Of a DNA stretch of 64,000 nucleotides, positions 17,540 through 26,034 are shown piece by piece. The notes below the pieces were generated by a model, which had not been told where the DNA came from, did not search any database, and was given only the letters and a program-made list of their open reading frames with translations. The stretch comes from Bradymonas sediminis (GTDB taxonomy: Bacteria > Myxococcota_A > Bradymonadia > Bradymonadales > Bradymonadaceae), in assembly GCF_003258315.1 (NCBI RefSeq), contig NZ_CP030032.1, forward strand, positions 410,001-474,000, written 5' to 3'. Position 1 is the first letter of the stretch, and each line of letters starts with the position of its first letter. A program made the translations under genes and the position numbers.

Positions 17540-18658
17540 TTAACTCAGTCGTTTTCCTTCAGGAAGCTGCGCCGGGTCAAGGTGCATCTTCGGGGCGCCA
17601 AACGAGGTGCCGACCGCCGCCGCCGCGAGCACGCCCATGGCGTCCGGCGGGACGGTGCGGGTGAGGTTCGCGACCTCTTCGAGCGCCACGCTGGTCATGC
17701 GCTGCTCCTGCAAGGCTACCATACGTCCGAACTCTTTGCGCGCGACCAGAGACGCGGCCATGGTGCCGAAGCTGGTCGCCAGCACCCGGTCATAGGCGGT
17801 GGGCGGGCCGCCGCGCTGGACATGCCCGAGCACCACGGTGCGGATCTCGCTGCTGATATGCTCGCTGAGCTCGGCCTTGAGCCAATTGGCCACGCCGCCC
17901 AGGCGCAGCGGGTCCGGGCTATTGTCGATGCGCTCGCGCACCACCATCTTGCCGTCTTCGGCGGTGGCGCCCTCGGCCACGCAGATGATGGTGAAGCGCT
18001 GGCGGTCCTCGCGCGCCTGGCAGACGCGCGCGACCTCTTCGACGGTGAAGGGAATCTCGGGCAGCAGGATCACGTCGGCGCCGCCGGCGATCCCGGCGTG
18101 CAAGGCGATCCAACCCGCGTAGCGGCCCATGGTCTCCAGGATCATCACCCGGCTGTGGCTCTGCCCGGTGGTCTGCAGGCGGTCGAGCGCGTCGGTGGCG
18201 ATGGTCACCGCGGTGTCGAAGCCGAAGGTGCGATCGGTCTGCATCAGGTCGTTGTCGATGGTCTTGGGCACCCCGACGATGTTGAGGCCCATCTGCTGCA
18301 GGCGGTGGCAGATCGACATCGTCCCGTCGCCGCCAAGCGCCACCACGCAGTCCAGCCCGAGCTCATCGCAATACCCCTTTACCTCCGCCGACACATCCTC
18401 GCCGTCTCGGCCAAAATACGCGAAGGGGTTCGCCTTATTATGGGTGCCAAGGATGGTCCCGCCGCGCGACAAGATTCCGCTGACATCCTTATAGCTCAGC
18501 TCCCGGGTGCGCCGCTCGATGAGCCCCAGGAAGCCGTCCTCGATTCCGATCACCGTCGCCCCACACTGGAGCATCAGGCTCTTGGCCACCGCGCGAATCA
18601 CTGCATTGAGGCCGGGGCAATCGCCGCCGCCAGTAAGAATTCCGACTTTCATATCCAC
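17540..18658 (-). CDS. pfkA: 6-phosphofructokinase
   Basis: This is a 372-residue phosphofructokinase. It begins MKVGILTGGGDCPGLNAVIR (nucleotide-binding loop), contains the GGDGTM motif, PKTIDNDLMQTDRTFGFDTA around the catalytic Asp, and METMGRYAGWIAL, GHVQRGGPPTAYDRVL toward the C-terminus. In this family Gly after GGD (GGDG) indicates ATP use and Asp indicates pyrophosphate use, while PK before TIDND is more usual in pyrophosphate or group III enzymes. The combination here fits an ATP-dependent group III enzyme. It phosphorylates fructose-6-phosphate in glycolysis. The gene lies 28 bp downstream of the GCS2-CBS gene on the same strand. Confidence 0.95.
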   Translation of the reverse strand: MDMKVGILTGGGDCPGLNAVIRAVAKSLMLQCGATVIGIEDGFLGLIERRTRELSYKDVSGILSRGGTILGTHNKANPFAYFGRDGEDVSAEVKGYCDELGLDCVVALGGDGTMSICHRLQQMGLNIVGVPKTIDNDLMQTDRTFGFDTAVTIATDALDRLQTTGQSHSRVMILETMGRYAGWIALHAGIAGGADVILLPEIPFTVEEVARVCQAREDRQRFTIICVAEGATAEDGKMVVRERIDNSPDPLRLGGVANWLKAELSEHISSEIRTVVLGHVQRGGPPTAYDRVLATSFGTMAASLVARKEFGRMVALQEQRMTSVALEEVANLTRTVPPDAMGVLAAAAVGTSFGAPKMHLDPAQLPEGKRLS

Positions 18659-18686
18659 TCTTATTTATGCGTAAAAATTAGTCATC

Positions 18687-20633
18687 TTAATGCGTGTCAG
18701 CGTCCTTTGGACAATCTTTGGGCGCCGAGGCCAGGCGCTCCTCGATGAGCCCCCGAGCAATATGCATAAAATCGCGCTCGGTGACCATCCCAACCAGATG
18801 CCCGTCCTCGACCACCGGAAGCCCCGAGATCTGGTGCTCGCGCATCAGCCGGATCGCCTCAAGCGTCGTGGTCTCCGGCGTGATGACGACCAGATCAGTC
18901 GTCATGATATCGCGCACCGGAATGGCGGTATCTTCGGAGATAATCCCGGTGGCCAGCAGGCGCAAAAACGCTCGCCGCGTCACCAGCCCGACCAGGCGGT
19001 GATTCGTATCCTCGACCGGCACATGGTGCACATGCTGCCATTGCATCACCGCCGCGACCATATCGACGATCTCGTCCTCGTTGACGGTGAAGAGATCGGT
19101 CGACATATATTGGCCGACGAATTGGTAATGGTCCTCCCAGGCGGTCTCCTCGGCGACCCGCGCCAGCGGCCACTCATGGGCCGGCTTTTCGCTGTGCTGC
19201 TGCTCAATCAGCGCTTGAGTGAGCGTGGTGAGGCGCTCAGCCAGGCTGTGTTTTTTCTTCATCCCATTAAAGGACTTGAGCATCCAGTCGGCGCCGGTTT
19301 GCTCGGCGCGCACCCGCTCCTCGATGATCCCCAGGTAGCGCCCGATGTCCTCAGAGTCGACGTTGCCGCGCTGCAACCCTGCCTCGGCCAGCGGTAAGAA
19401 CGTGTCCAAAATAAGCTCGGGGGTCGGCCGGCGCGCCCCGTCGGTCCAGGTCATCGCCCCCGCCAGGCCGTGGCGCGCCGCGCTGAAGAAGTTATCCTTG
19501 GCGTCGGTGAATTCGAGGTGCTTGCTGATATCGCTATATTTGTCGGACACCCCGCTCATCAGCCCGAACCAGAACGCCGCGTTGGCGGTTTCGTCGGCCG
19601 GCGTTGGCCCCGCCGGCAGCACCCGATTCTCGATGCGCAGGTGCGGCTTGCCCTCCGAGATGCCGTAGCACGCTCGGTTCCAGCGGTAGACCGTGCCGGT
19701 ATGCAGCCGAAGCGCCGACAGTTGCGGGGCGCGCCCGGCCTCCAGTGCGGCGAAGGGATCCTCGGCCTCGCCGCCGCTAAAGAGCAGGCGAAAGCGCGAG
19801 ATATCATCGCGGTAAATTTCGAGCACCGAGTCCTTGATCCAGCGCGACCCGAAGCTCACCCGCGGGTGCATCTCCCGGATGTGAGTGCCCGAGGAGCGGG
19901 TGTCGACCGACTGCTGAAATAGCGCGATGCGCGTCTCCTTCCACAGCCGCTTGCCGAAGAGCATCGGGGCGTTGGTCGCCACCGCCAACACCGGCGCCGC
20001 GACCGCCTGGGCGATATTATAGAGATGGGCGAACTCGTCGGGCGCGACCTGGAAATGCACCTGGAAGCTCGCGTTACACGCCTCCAACATCACATTATCG
20101 TGCTGGACGATAAACTCGTCGGTCCCCTTGATATGGAAGTCGTAGGCCTTGCCGCGCAGCGCCGTCATCGAGTCGTTCAGCGCCCGGTAGCGCGGCTGCG
20201 GGGTCATATTTTCAAGCCCGAGGTCCGACTTCTTCATCGTCGGCAAGATCCCCACCAGCGCGACGTCTGCCCCGTGGAGTTGCGCCGCCGCGCGCGAGCG
20301 CCGCACCGCCTGGGTAATCTGCGCGTCGAGGTCGCGCAGGCAACGCCCCCCGAACTCCGCGGGCAGCGCGTTGAACTCGATATTGAAGAGCCCAAGCTCC
20401 GTGGTGAATTGCGGGTCGTTTAGCTCCGCCAGGACCTGCGGCGAGCAGGTGGCGGCCCGAAATTTATCGTCCACCAGGAACATCTCCTGCTCGGCGCCGA
20501 TGCGCCGGATGCCGGTCTCAAAGACCCCGTCCTTGAGCATCTGCTCGAGCGCGCGCAGGTCGCGCAGCACGTGGCGCATGAAGTGGCGGCGGTCGTCCTC
20601 GCCTTTTCCTTCCTTGATATTCTGCTCACCCAT
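18687..20633 (-). CDS. Glutamate-cysteine-ligase-like enzyme fused to two CBS domains
   Basis: The protein has 648 residues. The N-terminal 500 or so match the GCS2 carboxylate-amine ligase family: RRIGAEQEMFLVD, FNIEFNALP, the central HDNVMLEACNASFQVHFQV and HLRIENRVLPAGPTPADETANAAFWFGLM. The C-terminal part is a CBS pair: first unit MSTDLFTVNEDEIVDMVAAVMQ ... HVPVEDTNHRLVGLVTRR, second IMTTDLVVITPETTTLEAIRLMREHQISGLPVVEDGHLVGMVTERD. Such enzymes ligate Glu to an amine, often Cys for glutathione-type thiols. CBS pairs bind adenosyl nucleotides and commonly regulate their partner. The lineage-specific substrate is not known. Confidence 0.88.
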   Translation of the reverse strand: MGEQNIKEGKGEDDRRHFMRHVLRDLRALEQMLKDGVFETGIRRIGAEQEMFLVDDKFRAATCSPQVLAELNDPQFTTELGLFNIEFNALPAEFGGRCLRDLDAQITQAVRRSRAAAQLHGADVALVGILPTMKKSDLGLENMTPQPRYRALNDSMTALRGKAYDFHIKGTDEFIVQHDNVMLEACNASFQVHFQVAPDEFAHLYNIAQAVAAPVLAVATNAPMLFGKRLWKETRIALFQQSVDTRSSGTHIREMHPRVSFGSRWIKDSVLEIYRDDISRFRLLFSGGEAEDPFAALEAGRAPQLSALRLHTGTVYRWNRACYGISEGKPHLRIENRVLPAGPTPADETANAAFWFGLMSGVSDKYSDISKHLEFTDAKDNFFSAARHGLAGAMTWTDGARRPTPELILDTFLPLAEAGLQRGNVDSEDIGRYLGIIEERVRAEQTGADWMLKSFNGMKKKHSLAERLTTLTQALIEQQHSEKPAHEWPLARVAEETAWEDHYQFVGQYMSTDLFTVNEDEIVDMVAAVMQWQHVHHVPVEDTNHRLVGLVTRRAFLRLLATGIISEDTAIPVRDIMTTDLVVITPETTTLEAIRLMREHQISGLPVVEDGHLVGMVTERDFMHIARGLIEERLASAPKDCPKDADTH

Positions 20634-20777
20634 GGTGATGCCTGGATCGAGGGATATATAAGTTGCAAGAGGGGGTTCGTGGGGATGAATGTAGCGCAGA
20701 ATGCGCAGGCGCGCGAATGGAATCTGCGCGCCGACAGCGAGGCGGCGGCGGCGGCGGGGGGGCGTGAGCGTCGGAAG

Positions 20778-22148
20778 TCAGCCCAGCAGCGCGAAGACGA
20801 TGGCGCCGATGATGAAGGTCGGGAGCAGGGCGAGGGCGACGTGCAGGCCGAGCTTTTTGGAGCCCAGCGTCGCGCACATCGTGATCTTGGCCAGCGCGTT
20901 GGCCAGGACCGCCAGGATGATCGCGCGGTTCACGATGAGCATCGTCGCCTCGCCGCTCTCCTGCATGCGCGCCAGGGCGATGCTGATCGCGTTGACGCCG
21001 GTGAACCCACTGATAAACGAGGCGATATAGGTACCCGACTGCCCGAAGAAGGTGCGGGCGAGGTGGACGACGCCGATGATGAGGATAAACACCAAGCCGA
21101 ATTTAATGGCCGGCACCAGCCGGAAGGGGTTCGTGATCCCGAGGCTCTCGGAGGTCTCATCCTCGCGGCGCGCCTCGGGGTCATCTTCGCGGGCGGACTC
21201 CGGAGTTTTCTGCAGCGAACCGTCAGATTGGCTCGCCTCCTCGGAGGCGGCGCGGCTCATTCTGGGCCAGACGATCGCGGCGATGATGACGCTCGGGGCG
21301 CAGATCGCCAGCAGCGGGAGCACCAGGGCGCTGGCCACCGAGAGGTTGACCACCGCGACCGCCAGCAGCAGGCGAATCGGGGTGATGGCGTTGGCGATGA
21401 CGATGGCAAAAATGGCGGGGACCCGGACCTCGGGGTTATCGTCGGCGGCTTTGACGCGCCCGGCCATCGACAGGGTAACCGCGGTGCTCGAGGCGAGCCC
21501 GCCGAGCGCACCGGTCAGCGCGATGCCCTGGCGTTTGCCCATAAAGCGAATGGCAAAATAACCCGCGAAGCTGATCGCGCTAATGAGCACCACCAGGTAG
21601 CCCAATTCGCGCGGGTTATAGATATTATCCGGCCCCATCGCCCGGTCAGGAAGCATCGGCAGCAAGACGACCAGGACGAGCAGAAACTTCATGGTCGCCA
21701 GGATCTCGACCTGGCTCAGCTTTTCGACCGCCCCGTGGGTATAGGTTTTAATCGAGAGGATCGCCGCGACGATGACGCCGAGCGCGGCGGCCAGCATCGG
21801 GTTCGAGGGAACCAGCGCGCCGAGCACGAAGACGATGAGCGCGGCGACCTCGGTGGTGATGCCGGGGATGCCGTCGTGCTCGCGAAATTGGAAGAAGAGG
21901 TAGGCTAAGATCATCAGAAAATAGCCGCCCCCGGTCAGATAGATGAGTCCGGGGAACCCGTTGGAGGACGCGACCGCCGAGACGGTTCCCAACAGGCTCG
22001 CCAGCGCAAAGGTGCGCACGCCGGTGGAGGAGCGCGAACTCCCCTCCACCCGGTGGCTCTGGCGCTCCAGGCCGACCACCGCGCCCAACGCCAATGAAAT
22101 CAAGATATTCTGGACGATTTGCCAGTCCAGCATTGTCGTTGGGTCCAC
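20778..22148 (-). CDS. MgtC/SapB-family membrane protein with DUF4010 domain
   Basis: This 456-residue integral membrane protein has an N-terminal MgtC-like domain (about 10-145: ISLALGAVVGLERQ, STGVRTFALASLLGTVSA, GGYFLMILAYLFF) and a C-terminal DUF4010 region (KRQGIALTGALGGLASSTAVTLSMAGR, VIANAITPIRLLLAVAVVN, SFISGFTGVNAISIALARM), with about 12 membrane spans in all. A charged cytoplasmic-type loop of about 45 residues (SRAASEEASQSDGSLQKTPES) splits the second half. The architecture is widespread in proteobacteria and suggests ion transport or Mg-related regulation; direct function is not established. It stands on the minus strand between the zinc-ribbon and GCS2-CBS genes. Confidence 0.9.
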   Translation of the reverse strand: MDPTTMLDWQIVQNILISLALGAVVGLERQSHRVEGSSRSSTGVRTFALASLLGTVSAVASSNGFPGLIYLTGGGYFLMILAYLFFQFREHDGIPGITTEVAALIVFVLGALVPSNPMLAAALGVIVAAILSIKTYTHGAVEKLSQVEILATMKFLLVLVVLLPMLPDRAMGPDNIYNPRELGYLVVLISAISFAGYFAIRFMGKRQGIALTGALGGLASSTAVTLSMAGRVKAADDNPEVRVPAIFAIVIANAITPIRLLLAVAVVNLSVASALVLPLLAICAPSVIIAAIVWPRMSRAASEEASQSDGSLQKTPESAREDDPEARREDETSESLGITNPFRLVPAIKFGLVFILIIGVVHLARTFFGQSGTYIASFISGFTGVNAISIALARMQESGEATMLIVNRAIILAVLANALAKITMCATLGSKKLGLHVALALLPTFIIGAIVFALLG

Positions 22149-22181
22149 GTGTCTTAAGGCTCCCTCATAAATGGTGGGTGA

Positions 22182-22772
22182 TTATTTTTTCTCGCGGCTC
22201 TTGCGGATAAACACGGCTGGGCCGACCTTTTCACGGCCTGCAAGGCGCTCGGGACTCGGGATTTCCTGCTCCTTAAAGCAGCGGCCGCATCGGTATTCTT
22301 CGTGCGGCTTGGGCTCGAATTTCAGGTAGTCCTCGCGGCCGCAATCGCAGCAACTAAAGCTCCATTCGGCCTGGCTCTCGGCGACCTTTTTCTCGCTGAT
22401 CTCGGCCCAGCGAGACTCCTCGCCGTGGGTCGCGCGCACGCAACCCGAGCATAAAATATCCTGCAAGGGGATGCCTTTGGGGACATAGTCCAGGGTTTCG
22501 TTTTTGCCGCATAGCGCGCATTGAATCGGCAGCATCACGCGCGTGCCGTGCTTGACGCGCGGCGCCTTGGACTCACGCCCCTTCTGAACCCCCTCGCGCT
22601 TAAACTTAAAGCACATGCCGCAGAATACATCCTGGTCGGGCTTGGGGCGAAAAGGGACCTTTGATTTATTGCCACACAATGTGCAGACGATTCGATAGGT
22701 CTTTTGCGTGGTTTCGATATCTTCTTTGCTGTCGGTTTTGTCCGTCATCCCTTCACTCGCCTTGCTATTCAC
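22182..22772 (-). CDS. Triple zinc-ribbon protein
   Basis: The protein has 196 residues with three similar CxxC...CxxC zinc-ribbon units: VCTLCGNKSKVPFRPKPDQD then FCGMCF; QCALCGKNETLDYVPKG then LCSGCV; and SCCDCGREDYLKFEPKPHE then RCGRCF. Each pair is spaced about 20 residues. Charged linkers separate the units and the tail is basic (VFIRKSREKK). The units resemble the probable zinc-ribbon domain seen in many delta-proteobacterial proteins as single copies. There is no catalytic domain. Nucleic-acid or protein binding is plausible but unproven. The start may also be the internal Met9. It is divergent from the DUF296-like gene. Confidence 0.75.
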   Translation of the reverse strand: MNSKASEGMTDKTDSKEDIETTQKTYRIVCTLCGNKSKVPFRPKPDQDVFCGMCFKFKREGVQKGRESKAPRVKHGTRVMLPIQCALCGKNETLDYVPKGIPLQDILCSGCVRATHGEESRWAEISEKKVAESQAEWSFSCCDCGREDYLKFEPKPHEEYRCGRCFKEQEIPSPERLAGREKVGPAVFIRKSREKK

Positions 22773-23228
22773 TTGTCAGATTACAAAATGTCTACGTGTT
22801 CGCGCTCCAATTGTGCGCGTGCGCCCGGGGCGCCCGGCCGGCCAAATGCTCTCATAAAGAGGGCTTTGGGGACAAACGCGCGGCCCCGGCTGTTTCTTCC
22901 CGCTGCATAGGTCAATACGCATCCATTAAGCAAGTGCGACGATGTGATTTACCGGGATCGTTTGCGGCCCACGCCCCGCGATCGCTCGCCGCGCTCTCAA
23001 ACGGGTTTATAGTCGGTGGAAGTCAGCGCATCGGCGTTTCGTGGCAGCGGGGAACAACTTTTCGAGATGGAAGTTGCCGATCTGCCGTGTTGTGTGCAAG
23101 TTTGCCGCGGACGCGATTTGCTTGTCGAGCGCGGGCGCGAGGGCTTGAAAATTAGCCCCAAAGCCCGATAGGAACCGAGCATCACATCGCCGAGTTTTTC
23201 ACTTCCACATCAACCCCCCGATAAGACT
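22773..23228. other. 456-bp intergenic region between divergent genes
   Basis: This region separates the zinc-ribbon and DUF296-like genes, so it must hold promoters for both. I see an AT-rich patch near 22773-22800 and no clear -35/-10 pair, hairpin, tRNA or conserved small ORF. No function is assigned. Confidence 0.3.
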
Positions 23229-24158
23229 TTGATTTTTCAGGAAACGACACGAACGCGCCGGCTGGTCGGGCGCATCGAAGAAGGCGAAGAGTTTGTCAGC
23301 GCGATCACCAAGCTATGCCAAGAGCATGATGTGGGCGCTGGGCGGATCGAGGCGATTGGCTCTTTTTCCCAGGTAGAGTTGGCACGCTTTGACCCGGTGA
23401 GCGCAACCTATAAGGCGACGTTGAGCGCCGAGGGTTGCTTTGAGTTAATCTCGTTGCAGGGCAATATTTCGAAATTAGGCGACGCCGTGGTGCCCCGCCT
23501 TGAATGCCTGCTCAGCGTCGAAGGGCCGGCTGGGGCGCAATTTGTGTCGGGGCAGTTGCGCTCGGCCAAGGCGATCTCCTGCGAGTTCGTGCTGGATATT
23601 TTTGAGGACCTGGCGATCGAGCGAAAGCTGGACCCGGAGACCGGGCGGCTGAAGATGCGCTCGATTACGCGCGTCGAGTTGCCCGCGCCCGCAGCGCCGG
23701 TGGCACCCGCGGCGGCGCCAGCGCGCGACGTTGCGCCGGCCGCCCCCGCGCCGCAAAAGGTCGCGCACAAGCCAGCGCCCCAGGCCGCGCCCGAGCCGGT
23801 GACGCAACCCGAGGCCACGCCCGCGCCCATCGCCGGCAAGGGATTGTCCTGGAAGGACGCGGTCGCCGAAACGGCAGCTCCGGAGCGCTCGAGCGCCCCG
23901 GGAGCCGGGGCCAAGCGCCCCAGCGCGACCGACCTCTACGCCGATGTCGACCTTGAAGAGCCGGCGATTCAGGCCGGTGATATCCTGGAGCATCCGAAGC
24001 TTGGGCGCTGCCGGGTCATCAAGATCGACGACGGTGAGTACGCCCATGTGCGTCTGCCGCGCGGCAGAATCCGTAAATTGTCGCTGGATATCGTGGATGT
24101 CGAGTTCGACCGCGATGAAGATGGCCGCAGCGTCTTCCGCGCGATCATCGGTCGGTGA
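23229..24158 (+). CDS. DUF296/PPC-domain protein with degenerate metal site and extra C-terminal domain
   Basis: The protein has 309 residues from a TTG start at 23229; no ATG lies close upstream in frame, and the domain begins within ten residues, so this start is reasonable. Residues 8-135 form a PPC/DUF296 fold (RRLVGRIEEGEEFVSAITKLC, VGAGRIEAIGSFSQVELA, FELISLQGNISK, AISCEFVLDIFEDLAIERKLD). The usual HxH and GGHL metal ligands are replaced by Arg90/Glu92 and Gln109. A long Ala/Pro linker (155-235) leads to an SH3-like C-terminal domain (GDILEHPKLGRCRVIKIDDGEYAHVRLPRGRIRKLSLDIVDVEF). The architecture suggests a DNA- or nucleotide-associated regulatory protein rather than a metal enzyme. 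Confidence 0.75.
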   Translation: MIFQETTRTRRLVGRIEEGEEFVSAITKLCQEHDVGAGRIEAIGSFSQVELARFDPVSATYKATLSAEGCFELISLQGNISKLGDAVVPRLECLLSVEGPAGAQFVSGQLRSAKAISCEFVLDIFEDLAIERKLDPETGRLKMRSITRVELPAPAAPVAPAAAPARDVAPAAPAPQKVAHKPAPQAAPEPVTQPEATPAPIAGKGLSWKDAVAETAAPERSSAPGAGAKRPSATDLYADVDLEEPAIQAGDILEHPKLGRCRVIKIDDGEYAHVRLPRGRIRKLSLDIVDVEFDRDEDGRSVFRAIIGR

Positions 24159-24193
24159 TTCATTCATGAGCTTATGATGGTTGCTTGAGCGCG

Positions 24194-24799
24194 ATGCCAA
24201 AGATCGATCTAAATCCCGAATTGATTCGCCAGAGGTTGCAGCGGCTGAACGAAGAGCCGCTGCGACGCTGGCGGGTTGATCGCGATTCGGAGGAGAAAAT
24301 CTTTTGGCAGTCCGCGGTGCTGGTGCCGCTTTGCGAGCGCGACGGCGAGCTTTATGTGCTCTTTACGGAGCGCTCCAAGCATCTTCGCAATCACGCCGGC
24401 GAGATCAGTTTTCCGGGAGGGCGCCGAGAGGAGGAAGACGCGACGTTGCTCCAGACGGCGCTGCGCGAGACCCACGAAGAGGTGGGGCTCGCGCCCAAAT
24501 GCGTTCAAGTTTACGGGGCGTTGGCGAGTTTGCCGACGTACTCCGGGTTTGAGATTACCGCCTTTGTCGCCGAGTTTGACGCGAGCCGGGAGCTCATCGC
24601 TGACCCTGGTGAGATTCATTCCATCTTTGAGGCGCCGCTGTCGGCGCTTCGCGACCCGGCCCGCCATCGCATCGAAAGTCGCGAATATCATGGGCGAGCG
24701 TACCCTCTTCATTTCTACGATTTTGAAGGGCATATTATCTGGGGCGCGACCGGGTTGCTGCTGCATACGCTCTTGGAGTTTTTGGAGTTGTCGGCATGA
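24194..24799 (+). CDS. CoA pyrophosphatase-type Nudix hydrolase
   Basis: This roughly 201-residue protein carries the Nudix-CoA signature VLFTERSKHLRNHAGEISF followed by PGG, which in NudL/NUDT7 enzymes precedes the Nudix box; the box here is GGRREEEDATLLQTALRETH then EEVGL. Family members cleave CoA and its derivatives to 3',5'-ADP and phosphopantetheine. ATG 24194 is chosen; a TTG at 24185 is in frame. The stop overlaps the coaBC start by 4 bp (24796-24799), so the CoA-cleaving enzyme is translationally coupled to a CoA-making enzyme. Confidence 0.9.
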   Translation: MPKIDLNPELIRQRLQRLNEEPLRRWRVDRDSEEKIFWQSAVLVPLCERDGELYVLFTERSKHLRNHAGEISFPGGRREEEDATLLQTALRETHEEVGLAPKCVQVYGALASLPTYSGFEITAFVAEFDASRELIADPGEIHSIFEAPLSALRDPARHRIESREYHGRAYPLHFYDFEGHIIWGATGLLLHTLLEFLELSA

Positions 24800-26034
24800 A
24801 TATTTTGTTGGGAGTTGGCGGGGGAATCGCGGCCTATAAGGCCTGTGAGATCGTGCGGGCGTTGCGAAAGCGCGGCGACTCGGTGCGCGTCATCATGACC
24901 CGCGGGGCCCAGGAATTTGTGCGCCCGCTGACGCTACAGGTCTTGTCCGAGAACCCGGTGGGCACCGAGATCTTCGACGCCACCTACGAGAGTGAGATCG
25001 GGCATATCGACCTGGCGCGCTGGGCCGATGTTGTCCTGGTGGCGCCGGCGACCGCGAATCTCATCGGCCGGTTGGCCGGCGGGCTGGCCGACGATCTTTT
25101 GAGCACGGTGATTCTGGCGACCCGCGCGCCCCTGGTGCTCGCGCCGTCGATGAATACCCAGATGTGGTTTCACCCCCTGGTGCAGCGAAATCTCGACATC
25201 TTGCGCGACACCGCCGGCTATCAGGTGATCACGCCGGACTCCGGCGAGCTTGCGTGCAAGGAGGTTGGGCCAGGGCGTTTGCCCGACGCGCCGGTGCTGC
25301 TGCAATATTTAGATCGTGCGGTCGCGCCGCAAATATTGGCCGGAAAGTCCGTGGTGATCAGCGCGGGGCCGACGCGCGAATATATCGACCCGGCCCGCTT
25401 TATCTCGAACCCGTCGAGCGGGCGCATGGGCTATGCCCTGGCGCGCGCGGCCTGGGTTGCGGGGGCCAAAGTTACGCTGGTGAGCGGCCCGACCGCTTTG
25501 TCGGTCCCACCGGGTGTGCGCGCCGTTCAGGTCACCAGCGCCCTGCAGATGCATCAAGCGGTGCTCGCCGAGGCGCCCGGCGCTGATTTTGTATGCATGT
25601 GCGCGGCCGTCGCGGATATCCGGCCGGCCGAGGCGTCGGCCCAAAAGCGCGCAAAATCCTCGCTGAATCTGACCCTCGAATTAGCCCAGAATCCCGATAT
25701 ACTCGCCGAACTTGGCGGGCTCTACGGAGCGTTGGCCAAGGGCTCGCAGGAGCCTGGCGGACCGTTTTTGATCGGCTTCGCGGCGGAGTCTCACGATGTG
25801 GTTGAGCGCGCTACAGCCAAGCGTCTGCGAAAGGGCGCGCATATGATCGTCGCCAATCAGATCGGCGGGGCGGCGTCGGCCTTTGGGGCGGAGTCCTCGA
25901 AGGTGACGATTATTTCGGCCGAAGACGCCCTTGATGTCGGCCCGGCTACCAAAGAAGAATTGGCCGTCGATATCTGGCGGGTCGCGGCGAATCTGGCGGG
26001 CGCACCGTCGAAGCTTGCAGTGGAAAAATCATGA
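24796..26034 (+). CDS. coaBC: Bifunctional phosphopantothenoylcysteine decarboxylase/synthase
   Basis: This is a full-length 412-residue CoaBC. The N-terminal flavoprotein decarboxylase half (CoaC) shows ILLGVGGGIAAYKACEIVR, the catalytic-His motif IGHIDLARWADVVLVAPATA, LAPSMNTQMW and the flexible flap ELACKEVGPGRLPD. The C-terminal CoaB half shows VVISAGPTREYIDPARFISN, SSGRMGYALARAA, FVCMCAAVADIRP and IGFAAES. It performs the second and third steps of CoA synthesis from 4'-phosphopantothenate. Start and stop codons overlap the neighbouring genes on both sides by 4 bp, which indicates a tightly coupled operon: Nudix - coaBC - UDG-like. Confidence 0.97.
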   Translation: MNILLGVGGGIAAYKACEIVRALRKRGDSVRVIMTRGAQEFVRPLTLQVLSENPVGTEIFDATYESEIGHIDLARWADVVLVAPATANLIGRLAGGLADDLLSTVILATRAPLVLAPSMNTQMWFHPLVQRNLDILRDTAGYQVITPDSGELACKEVGPGRLPDAPVLLQYLDRAVAPQILAGKSVVISAGPTREYIDPARFISNPSSGRMGYALARAAWVAGAKVTLVSGPTALSVPPGVRAVQVTSALQMHQAVLAEAPGADFVCMCAAVADIRPAEASAQKRAKSSLNLTLELAQNPDILAELGGLYGALAKGSQEPGGPFLIGFAAESHDVVERATAKRLRKGAHMIVANQIGGAASAFGAESSKVTIISAEDALDVGPATKEELAVDIWRVAANLAGAPSKLAVEKS

